Assembly (NCBI RefSeq): GCF_025628895.1
Contig: NZ_JAOTJC010000006.1
Location: 483,960-547,959 of the forward strand
Length of the DNA: 64,000 nucleotides
Direction: 5' to 3'
Origin: Alteromonas salexigens
Lineage (GTDB): Bacteria; Pseudomonadota; Gammaproteobacteria; Enterobacterales; Alteromonadaceae
In this document: one piece after another, positions 55,169 through 62,676 of the stretch
Layout: every line of letters begins with the position of its first letter
Numbering within the stretch: position 1 is the stretch's first letter
Translations under genes and position numbers: made by a program
The notes under the pieces: model-generated
What the model was told of the DNA's origin: nothing
What the model saw: only the letters and a program-made list of their open reading frames with translations
Database searches by the model: none

Positions 55169-57574
55169 TTACCAATGCACCGTAAACTCACCGTGACCTT
55201 GTAACCGCTGGTTCACATGCAATGTTTTCGAAGACGCATCCCAGTACACCGCACTGTTTTTATCAGTGCTTACCGCTACCTTGTCCGACAACATGACATC
55301 CTCAGGTTGCTGCGTTAACCCATGCAGTACCCACTCCAGCTCTCTGTTTGTCGGCATACGGTCATAGCCGCCCGTAGTGAGCATCTGTACGCGCATGCTG
55401 TCTGACTGACGCTGATGTATCACCTGTCCGGTCATAAACGCATTATCTTTCAGGGAGTCCACTCGTTTGCCGTCATCTTCATAATAATGGTACTGATGCT
55501 CAACCCCCTGCTCGCCAGCCCAGACATGCATTGTCATTTGAGAAAAGTCAGCCTCAGCAGTAGTACTGGCAGCGTCAAGCATAGGTACCACGCCACCGGC
55601 TTTTACCATTACCGGTATCTGGGTTAAGGACGCAGGCACTGACACAGGTTTACCGCCGGTATAGATTTCGTCGGTATAAAAGTGATACCAGGTGCCTGGG
55701 GGCAAGTCCACCATCCACTCGCTTACACCGGCTTCAGTGACCGGTGAAATCAGCAGGTTTTCACCCCAGTAATAACTGTCTTTGTTCGTAAACCAGGCAT
55801 CGCCTTCGTGATAGAAAGACAGCGGACGCATCATCGGCATGCCGGTCAGGCTGTTCTCGATCGAGAGCGCATAATTGTAAGGCAGCATCTGATACCGCAA
55901 GCGGATAAGATCCCGGGCCTGGGCTACTGTCTGCTGATCATGATAAACAGGTTCTGGCGCAATATCCTCCTGGGCATGAGGCCGGAACACCGGTGAGAAT
56001 ACGCCTAATTGCAACCAGCGTTGATACAACTCAGCATCAAACTCGTCCCCGCCGGCGAAACCACCAAGGTCACTGTGGGTATAGGCAAGCCCGAAGACCC
56101 CCATCTGCAGCGCCAGCTCAACCTGTGGTTTCAGGCCGCCCCAGCTGCGGCTCACATCGCCGGTCCAGGGGATCATTCCGAACCGCTGACTGCCCACAAA
56201 GCCACTGCGCATTAATACAAACGGGCGTTTGTCAGGCTGAATATCCAGACTGTGTTCATACACCATCTGCGCCCAGCGGTGGCCATAGGCATTGTGTACC
56301 GCATCTGCGGTATATAAACTTCCGTCAACATTGTGCAATGTATCACCCGGGTGGACTTCCGGTTCACCCAAATCACCCCACCAGCCTGCTACGCCCTGCT
56401 CTGCCAGCTTAGTATAATATTGCTTGAACCAGTCCCGACCCGCCGGGCTAAACACATCTACCAGCCCGGTATTGCCGAAGTAAAAATCGAAGGTTTTTAC
56501 TTCGCCATCCAGTGACTTGGCAAGCGCATCTGCCTGTACCGCACTGTCGAAGTGTGAGGAGGTAGTCAGCACGAACGGTTCAGTGATAACAATGGTCTGC
56601 ACGTCCTGTTCGCGAAAATCGGCCATCATGCCGTCGGGATCGGGGAAGGCTTCACGATCCCAACTCAGGTTACCCATATGCCCTTTTACATCTTTCCCAA
56701 ACCAATATAAATCCAGCACTACCCCATCCAGCGGGATATCAGCGTCCTGATACCTTTTTACCACATCCCGGGTCTGACTCTCGTTTCGGTACCCGAATCG
56801 GGAGGCGAAATTACCCAGCGCCCAACGCGGCGGTAACGGTTGTTTGCCGGTCACTGAGACCAGGTTACGGGATACATCTGCGAGATTTTCACCCAGCGTC
56901 ACCAGGTAAGCAGTACGACCCGCGCGCGCATCGAACTGTAATACGTCTGCTTCACTGTGGCCTATATCCAGATTACCGGACGCGGAATTGTCAAATACTA
57001 CGGCGTAATTTTCTGAGGACATGACTGCGGGCAGCGAATAATACATCTGGTTAGACTCAGTGGTGTAGCCATAATGTGCGCGATTATACAGGGGCATTTT
57101 ATGTCCCCTGCGATCCATGCCCAGCACCCGTTGCCCGCCACCGTACAGTTGCTCATCCGGTTGCAGGGCAAACCGGAACCCACGCAGGCTGTCTACATGG
57201 AAAAAGCCTTTCTCCTCACTGAGGCGGTGTTCATTGTCAAAATAAAATGCCAACTGAAACGGCGATTCAGATACCCGCGCAGTGACCCGGCCGTAGCTGA
57301 ATGTTGTTCCCTCTGGAGCCTTCCCAACCTTGACAGGCTTTACAGAAACCTCGGCGGGAAGTGCCATGGAAGGGAGTTGTTTTTCGTCGGCACGGTACAG
57401 CACTTCAACGGTATTATGCCCAAGGAACGACACTCTTACCTTGCTGTTATCATCCAGCGTTAACAGGATGCGGTGATCACTGACATGGTGAGAAACCAGA
57501 GACTGCGCCATCGTGGTCACCGACACGCAAGCCATACTCAGCCCTATCAGGACCCAGGATAAAACGTTATTCAT
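55169..57574 (-). CDS. Exported GH31 alpha-glucosidase
   Basis: The ATG at 57574 gives about 801 residues with a Sec signal peptide (LSWVLIGLSMACVSVTTMAQ). The GH31 barrel has GVVLDLYWFGKDVKGHMG, the nucleophile region WWGDLGEPEVH and the acid/base region TGDVSRSWGGL, and FGLAYTHSDLGGFAG is a clade hallmark. The enzyme releases glucose from maltose and short maltodextrins in the periplasm. It overlaps the upstream esterase gene by 8 bases and is the last gene of the second operon. Confidence 0.93.
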   Translation of the reverse strand: MNNVLSWVLIGLSMACVSVTTMAQSLVSHHVSDHRILLTLDDNSKVRVSFLGHNTVEVLYRADEKQLPSMALPAEVSVKPVKVGKAPEGTTFSYGRVTARVSESPFQLAFYFDNEHRLSEEKGFFHVDSLRGFRFALQPDEQLYGGGQRVLGMDRRGHKMPLYNRAHYGYTTESNQMYYSLPAVMSSENYAVVFDNSASGNLDIGHSEADVLQFDARAGRTAYLVTLGENLADVSRNLVSVTGKQPLPPRWALGNFASRFGYRNESQTRDVVKRYQDADIPLDGVVLDLYWFGKDVKGHMGNLSWDREAFPDPDGMMADFREQDVQTIVITEPFVLTTSSHFDSAVQADALAKSLDGEVKTFDFYFGNTGLVDVFSPAGRDWFKQYYTKLAEQGVAGWWGDLGEPEVHPGDTLHNVDGSLYTADAVHNAYGHRWAQMVYEHSLDIQPDKRPFVLMRSGFVGSQRFGMIPWTGDVSRSWGGLKPQVELALQMGVFGLAYTHSDLGGFAGGDEFDAELYQRWLQLGVFSPVFRPHAQEDIAPEPVYHDQQTVAQARDLIRLRYQMLPYNYALSIENSLTGMPMMRPLSFYHEGDAWFTNKDSYYWGENLLISPVTEAGVSEWMVDLPPGTWYHFYTDEIYTGGKPVSVPASLTQIPVMVKAGGVVPMLDAASTTAEADFSQMTMHVWAGEQGVEHQYHYYEDDGKRVDSLKDNAFMTGQVIHQRQSDSMRVQMLTTGGYDRMPTNRELEWVLHGLTQQPEDVMLSDKVAVSTDKNSAVYWDASSKTLHVNQRLQGHGEFTVHW

Positions 57575-58487
57575 GGTGTTGTTCTGCTTTGTTATCAAAA
57601 TTGGTTAGAAAACCCAGAAATGCCAGCGCAGGCGTCACCTGCCCGCGCCAGAATGCTTCATTATGCTCGGCACCGGCAATCACGGTGGCCCTGAGTGCTT
57701 CGTCAGGGTGTTGCTGGGCAAGATGCAGGCTTGCCATCGCTTGCATGCCATCCACCATCTGACTGCCTTCTTTTTCCCCCACATTCATATACACACGATG
57801 GCTGTCCGGCAAAGGATGTGCTTCGGCAAATTCAAAACTGCTCTGTGAATACCAGTACGAGGGGGAAAATACTGCTGCCCGGGAGAATATGTCAGGTCGC
57901 GCCACTATCGCATAATGGGACATCAAACCGCCCATTGAACTGCCCATGATGCCAGTATGAGCCGCTGCGGGGCGGGTTCGGTAATGACTATCCACGTAGG
58001 GCTTAACGGTCTCCGTGATAAATTGCAGATAGGTATCACCGCTTGCGTCGCCAAAGCGGCTATTCGTCCACGGACTCAACTCCTGCATACGCTTGTCACC
58101 ACCATGATCCACAGCCACCACAATGGGCACGCCAACGCCCTCAGCATGCAAAGCATCGAGTGTCTCATCCACCTGCCACTCCCCCGCGTAACTGGTTTCC
58201 TTACTGAACACGTTCTGTCCATCATGCATATACACTACCGGATAGCGGGATGAGCTGGTGGTGTAATCGGGCGGCAGGTAAACCCAGATACGCCGATCGC
58301 TGCCATCGGGGTATTGCACGGCCTCTGGTAACACAGTGACGTGCTCTGATACCGAGTTATCAGCGGTGGTCTGGGCTGACGGGGGATCAACTGTCGATGA
58401 ACTTTGCTGGCTGGTGCCCGGCTTCTGTTCGCTACAGCCCATTAATACACCTGCCAGCGCCACGGCAACATAGAGTTTAGAACTCAT
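57567..58487 (-). CDS. Lipoprotein alpha/beta-hydrolase (esterase D-like)
   Basis: The 306-residue protein has a lipoprotein signal peptide (AGVLMGC then SEQKP) and a Ser/Pro-rich linker. The hydrolase domain has YPVVYMHDGQNVF, DETLDALHAEGVGVPIVVAVDH and the nucleophile Ser in GIMGSSMGGLMSHY. A late His in VIAGAEHNEAFWRG completes a triad. Similar proteins are annotated as enterochelin-esterase-like or carbohydrate-esterase-like. Its place between two glucan hydrolases suggests a substituent-removing role, but that is inference. It overlaps the preceding amylase gene by 11 bases. Confidence 0.85.
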   Translation of the reverse strand: MSSKLYVAVALAGVLMGCSEQKPGTSQQSSSTVDPPSAQTTADNSVSEHVTVLPEAVQYPDGSDRRIWVYLPPDYTTSSSRYPVVYMHDGQNVFSKETSYAGEWQVDETLDALHAEGVGVPIVVAVDHGGDKRMQELSPWTNSRFGDASGDTYLQFITETVKPYVDSHYRTRPAAAHTGIMGSSMGGLMSHYAIVARPDIFSRAAVFSPSYWYSQSSFEFAEAHPLPDSHRVYMNVGEKEGSQMVDGMQAMASLHLAQQHPDEALRATVIAGAEHNEAFWRGQVTPALAFLGFLTNFDNKAEQHHE

Positions 58488-60384
58488 AAACAGCTGACTC
58501 CAGCGGCCCTAATTCCAGGGTTATCGTCTGCCCGCTCTCGCCCACTGTGGCGGACACGTCAGAAGATAACAAAGCGTCGAAAGGGGTGCCGCTGTTCAAA
58601 CCCAGTTCAGATGCTAACTGTTCCGGGACAGTCAAAGTAAGCTTGCGGGTTTGCGAGGCAAAATTAGTTACCACCAATAACCGGCTGTCCCCGGTATACC
58701 GTACAAACGCCATTTGCTGCTCGCTATACTCACTGTCATTGTTCAGGCTACTGGCATGCAGACTGGCAAACTCACCGTTCATAGCTGGATGCGAGGCTGA
58801 AATTTGCATGACCTCGATATAAAACGCCCGCAGCGCCCTTTCTTTATCAGAGAGCTGACCGCCATCGAATTTGCCGTCATTCATCCAGCGCTGATGCGCA
58901 GGAACGCCCGCATAATCAAAGATAGTGGTGCGGGTAGGATCGCCAAAGCCGGTCTCTTCGCTGCCGTCTTCCCCCACATCCTGACCAAAATACAACATGG
59001 TAGGAGAGCGGCTGATCAGTGCAGATACCACCAATGCGGGTTTACCTTTTTCTGCATCGCCGGCAAAATCCGGGCTGGCAATACGCTGTTCATCGTGGTT
59101 TTCAAGGAAATGCAACATGCTCGGTGCTATTTTTCCGTGAGCTTCCTGAATCGCCACTAAGTCCGAGACTTTGCCACTTCCCTGCATAATGGTTTTCAGG
59201 GTGTCGTAAAACTCTACCTTGTCGTACAGATAATCCATTTTGCCTTTATTCAGGTAGGCGCGGTAAAGATGCGGCTGATACACCTCAGCCAGTAAAAATG
59301 CATCCGGGTTCCGCATCTTGATGGCACTGTTTAAGAATGACCAGAACTCCACCGGCACCATTTCAGCCATGTCGTAACGGAAACCATCTACACCTTTATC
59401 CAGCCAATAGAATGCGATATCGCGAAATTTGTACCAGGAATCGGGTAATGATTTATCCCGCCAGAATTCAGCGTGCGCCTCTACACCTTTTTGTGCATAG
59501 TCATCGGGTAGCGTAGGGAAATCATAGCTGCCGTCGGGTTTTACCCCGTAGTTTACTTTAACCGTTTCATACCAGTCGTTCTGATCCGGTTGTGCAGCAC
59601 GGGCGCCATTGCCCGTCCATTTAGCAGGCGTTTCGTCGAACTTGCCGTCGGCCAGGGGGTGCGGATGACCGCCCAGCACCTGGTAATTATCTTTGGGTTC
59701 AGGTACCCGGAATGACTCGCCTACCACGTAATAAAAATTGTTATCTCTGGCGTACTCCACCGTCGTATTGTCATTGGCACCAAAATCACTGACGCCTTCC
59801 GGCGCACTCAGCGACTCATACTGCCTGGCCACATGGTTTGGAACGATATCGATGATCACCTTCATGCCATGCTCATGGGTTCGCTCAATCAGAGCTTCAA
59901 ATTCCGCCAACCGGTTGGCCGGATCGTCAGCCAGATCGGGGTTTACATTGTAGTAATCTTTAACCGCGTACGGCGAGCCCGCCCGTCCTTTAATAACATC
60001 CGGGTCATCCAGTGAGATACCGTATTCGGTGTAGTCGGCAACGATGGCATGATGGGGAACGCCGGTGTACCAGATGTGCGTGGTACCCAGTTCTTTTATT
60101 CCGGTTAACGCAGTATCCGTAAAATCACTGAACTTACCAACCCCATTTTCTTCCCGTGTGCCCCAGGGCACATTGTTGGTGTTGGTATTTCCGAACAGGC
60201 GGGTAAATACCTGATACACCACAGGCTTCCCCTTTTTTGCGGGTTCGGTCTGGTTAGCCGGTGCGGGTTTCATTGATTGGGTATCTTGTTGTTGTGAGCC
60301 CTGTCCGGAGCAGGCGGCAAGGGTCAGTGCCAGGGTGATAGTGGCAACCAGCCGGTTGCGCCGGGGAACGGTATCAAAGTCCAT
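58477..60384 (-). CDS. Lipoprotein alpha-amylase family enzyme (GH13)
   Basis: The 635-residue protein has a lipoprotein signal peptide (TLALTLAAC then SGQGSQQQ). The barrel shows region I DIVPNHVA, region II GFRYDMAEMVP with the nucleophile Asp, region III LLAEVY with the acid/base Glu, and region IV FLENHDEQRI. The beta-domain ends with TLELGPLESAVYEF. The domain before the barrel has VFTRLFGNTNTNNVPWG. The exact specificity (maltogenic, glucan-branching or amylase) is open. It opens the second operon, with a LacI-type operator 65-76 bases upstream. Confidence 0.92.
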   Translation of the reverse strand: MDFDTVPRRNRLVATITLALTLAACSGQGSQQQDTQSMKPAPANQTEPAKKGKPVVYQVFTRLFGNTNTNNVPWGTREENGVGKFSDFTDTALTGIKELGTTHIWYTGVPHHAIVADYTEYGISLDDPDVIKGRAGSPYAVKDYYNVNPDLADDPANRLAEFEALIERTHEHGMKVIIDIVPNHVARQYESLSAPEGVSDFGANDNTTVEYARDNNFYYVVGESFRVPEPKDNYQVLGGHPHPLADGKFDETPAKWTGNGARAAQPDQNDWYETVKVNYGVKPDGSYDFPTLPDDYAQKGVEAHAEFWRDKSLPDSWYKFRDIAFYWLDKGVDGFRYDMAEMVPVEFWSFLNSAIKMRNPDAFLLAEVYQPHLYRAYLNKGKMDYLYDKVEFYDTLKTIMQGSGKVSDLVAIQEAHGKIAPSMLHFLENHDEQRIASPDFAGDAEKGKPALVVSALISRSPTMLYFGQDVGEDGSEETGFGDPTRTTIFDYAGVPAHQRWMNDGKFDGGQLSDKERALRAFYIEVMQISASHPAMNGEFASLHASSLNNDSEYSEQQMAFVRYTGDSRLLVVTNFASQTRKLTLTVPEQLASELGLNSGTPFDALLSSDVSATVGESGQTITLELGPLESAVYEF

Positions 60385-60448
60385 CTGTTATTCCTGTAAG
60401 TTCAAGAGTAAGACAAGAATACAGGTTAAAAAGATGTTACGACAATTA

Positions 60449-60460
60449 CATACGTATTCA
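60449..60460. promoter_or_regulatory. Candidate LacI-family operator, copy 2
   Basis: CATACGTATTCA, identical in all 12 bases to 53508-53519, lies 65-76 bases before the start of the GH13 lipoprotein gene. The flanks also agree partly. Its location and repetition upstream of both glucan operons make it the most probable binding site of the LacI regulator. Confidence 0.6.
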
Positions 60461-60473
60461 GCCGATAACTTTG

Positions 60474-61379
60474 TCAGGCAGCCCGGCGACGTTTTTGCTG
60501 TTGCTTCTTCACTTGTGCAGTGCGGTTATGGTAATTCGACAGCGCGTGACCGAATTCTGGTACGCCGTCCAGTTCTACCATAATTTTTCTTTGAAAACGG
60601 CGTAATGCCGGCGAAATCTGCTGCATAAATTCGGCTGGCGACAATTGATAGGCCGCCCGAGAACCATGGTAATCCACCTCATTGCCAAGCTGCTGAAAGC
60701 TGATCCCCAGTAAACGCATGCTGCGTGCCAGCTTAGGCTCCATCATTACATAAACATTTTCTACATCCCGGATCAGGCAAATACTCGCTGCGAAAAAATA
60801 CAACGCCATCGACAAATACGGAAACGAGCGGGACGCATGTTGATTGACCAGATTTTTCTTGGAATGCTTGCCCGTGACAGGAGAAAGTTTACTGTCAGAC
60901 TGACGGCGACGAAATCGTTTGGGAATGGCCAGCCGGGAGACTTCACAGATTGAATGTCGGGGGTAACGCTGTGGACTGTGTTCGTCAAAACGGATTGCCT
61001 GAGGGCAATTTTGTTCCAATGGCAACAACTGTCCGGGGTGTACTGGCATGACCAGCCGAATCGTCCCCGCGCAATCGCCGGTGGCTTTGTGCTTTATATA
61101 ACAACTCAGCGCATAGTCGTCGAATTCGTCGGTTTCCAACCCCGACTGACGTACCGGTTCAAACCCCATTTCTTCACAATAAACCTGGTGGCGGGTTTTG
61201 TAACATTCCCGCTGAGACGCCTCATCAGTGGCAACCACTAATGTAAAATGCTCAAAAAAATGACTGGCAATGGCATCAACCGTTTTGTTCACCTTGCGGC
61301 GGATAACAGGTCGCACAACATGTCGCACGCCGGGGGCGTGTTTTACTCTGTTTAAAATGTTCAAAAGTCGGCGCTTCAC
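60474..61379 (-). CDS. PEP-CTERM/exosortase system-associated acyltransferase
   Basis: The 301-residue protein resembles N-acylhomoserine-lactone synthases and belongs to the exosortase-associated group (TIGR03694 as I recall it). Key segments are FEHFTLVVATDEASQRECYK, TRHQVYCEEMGFEP, LETDEFDDYALSCYIKHKA, AGTIRLVMP and EVSRLAIPKRFRRR. The C-terminus is a basic tail. The family occurs in bacteria with PEP-CTERM proteins and an exosortase. Its substrate is not known. The start is a GTG with GAGG upstream. It follows the carbamoyltransferase operon after a 203-base gap, and no exosortase gene is inside the window. Confidence 0.87.
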   Translation of the reverse strand: MKRRLLNILNRVKHAPGVRHVVRPVIRRKVNKTVDAIASHFFEHFTLVVATDEASQRECYKTRHQVYCEEMGFEPVRQSGLETDEFDDYALSCYIKHKATGDCAGTIRLVMPVHPGQLLPLEQNCPQAIRFDEHSPQRYPRHSICEVSRLAIPKRFRRRQSDSKLSPVTGKHSKKNLVNQHASRSFPYLSMALYFFAASICLIRDVENVYVMMEPKLARSMRLLGISFQQLGNEVDYHGSRAAYQLSPAEFMQQISPALRRFQRKIMVELDGVPEFGHALSNYHNRTAQVKKQQQKRRRAA

Positions 61380-61441
61380 CCGTACCTCAACTCTTCATTA
61401 TTGCGTTGTTGTTGGGACACTATCCATGTGGGGTTTTTGAC

Positions 61442-61456
61442 GGATCATAATGATCC
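61442..61456. promoter_or_regulatory. 15-base palindrome upstream of the acyltransferase gene
   Basis: GGATCAT, a central A and ATGATCC form a perfect palindrome 63-77 bases before the acyltransferase start. It is in the right place for an operator. No other copy was noticed in the window, so the regulator is unknown. Confidence 0.4.
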
Positions 61457-61582
61457 AAGGTCGAATGCCCTACACTGCCTGAATCTAACTACGCTGTAAA
61501 CCATACCTATGTATACAAGCGCATACGCAACTGGTTTGTGTTAGATCAATAAAGAGGGAATTTTTTACGCAACTCTATGAAA

Positions 61583-62092
61583 TTATGACAGAACCCGGGT
61601 GCGGTTATTCTGATCACGACTTTGCCGGATTCTTTCATTGCTCGCGTCATAGCGACGCTTTGACATTCTGTCGTACAGTAAAACATTCGCGGTAGCCGCC
61701 AGATTCATACAATGAAAAGTAGGCACATATACCACATCGTCAGCGCGGGACAGTATATTCTCGTTGACGCTGCCATCTTCCGGGCCAAAGACATAAAACG
61801 CGTTGTCCGGGTGGGAATATTCAGGAAGCGGAATAGCGCCTTCAACCAACTCCACCACCACCACCTTCGACGCCGTTGGTTTACACTCAAACAAGTCTTC
61901 CACCCCTATGGTGGGGATCATCTTATGGAAGGCACGGGTATCCGCATTGAAATCTTTTGCATACCGGTAACGCTGCCCTGTATAGAGCACGTGGTCTACC
62001 CCATAACATCCCGCAGCACGCAGAATAGACGCCACATTGACGGCTGACTTTGGATTCACCAGCCCCAGGCTGACATGAGCACTCACCAGCAT
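61583..62092 (-). CDS. SpoU/TrmH-family RNA methyltransferase
   Basis: The ATG at 62092 follows a perfect AAGGAG, giving 169 residues; the longer frame is not needed. Family motifs are LVNPKSAVNVASILRAAGCYG (motif 1), FGPEDGSVNENIL (motif 2) and HCMNLAATANVLLYDR (motif 3). These form the SPOUT trefoil-knot fold and bind S-adenosylmethionine. Substrate RNA is unclear; TrmL methylates tRNA-Leu, but other SpoU members act on rRNA. It lies 7 bases after the DUF5989 gene in a tight operon, an odd place for an RNA methylase. Confidence 0.88.
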   Translation of the reverse strand: MLVSAHVSLGLVNPKSAVNVASILRAAGCYGVDHVLYTGQRYRYAKDFNADTRAFHKMIPTIGVEDLFECKPTASKVVVVELVEGAIPLPEYSHPDNAFYVFGPEDGSVNENILSRADDVVYVPTFHCMNLAATANVLLYDRMSKRRYDASNERIRQSRDQNNRTRVLS

Positions 62093-62099
62093 ATTCTCC

Positions 62100-62252
62100 T
62101 TAGAACAGAGTATAAATGAACGTCGCCAATGACGATTGCTGAGTTGCCACAACCAGACCACCCAGTAAGGCCAGAATAACGATGATAGGCATCAACCACA
62201 TCTTCTTGCGTACGCGTAAAAACGCCCAGAGGTCTTGAATAAACTCCACCAT
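62100..62252 (-). CDS. DUF5989 small membrane protein
   Basis: Only 50 residues, starting MVEFIQDLWAFLRVRKKMWL and continuing with one membrane helix (PIIVILALLGGLVVATQ). The WxFLRxRKKxWLxP pattern is the DUF5989 signature. It lies 1 base after the SxtJ-like gene, the standard neighbour of SxtJ and carbamoyltransferase genes in exopolysaccharide and related clusters. Function is unknown. GGGAG lies upstream of the ATG. Confidence 0.85.
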   Translation of the reverse strand: MVEFIQDLWAFLRVRKKMWLMPIIVILALLGGLVVATQQSSLATFIYTLF

Positions 62253-62253
62253 G

Positions 62254-62676
62254 TTAAAACGGCTCCCGTAAATGTTGTTCGTTGGGCTCGTGAGCCCGGT
62301 CTGTCCAGAATGATTTGCTGGCCGAATCAGGGCGGCGATTATACTGTAATTTCCGGAAAAGGCGCAGTGTAATACCAATAGGGGTAATTACCACAAAAAA
62401 CACCAGCCCCAGCAGCAGGCGGGTATTGAGGTAATTCATTACACTGGCAAAGACCATCCACAGTCGGTAGACAGGATATACCGCCACGGGAAAAAATATG
62501 GCCGAAACGGTGAGCGGCAACACCACAACTGCGAGCCACCAGGGTGACGGTGTAGCGAATAGCCAGGGTAACAGAACACAGAAAACCATCGTTATCACCA
62601 ACGCCATTCCTAAACCAAAATGTCTTAGCGCCTGATGGTCGGTGGCGGGTACTGTGGGTAACCAGAAATTATTCAT
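62254..62676 (-). CDS. SxtJ-like membrane protein
   Basis: The 140-residue protein has two to three membrane segments (GMALVITMVFCVLLPWLFA, VVVLPLTVSAIFFPVAVYP, LLLGLVFFVVITPIGITLR). The order carbamoyltransferase - SxtJ-like - DUF5989 matches the arrangement known from saxitoxin and exopolysaccharide clusters, where SxtJ has no established activity. The call rests on size, topology and context. Its ATG overlaps the carbamoyltransferase stop (TAATG), so translation is coupled. Confidence 0.85.
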   Translation of the reverse strand: MNNFWLPTVPATDHQALRHFGLGMALVITMVFCVLLPWLFATPSPWWLAVVVLPLTVSAIFFPVAVYPVYRLWMVFASVMNYLNTRLLLGLVFFVVITPIGITLRLFRKLQYNRRPDSASKSFWTDRAHEPNEQHLREPF

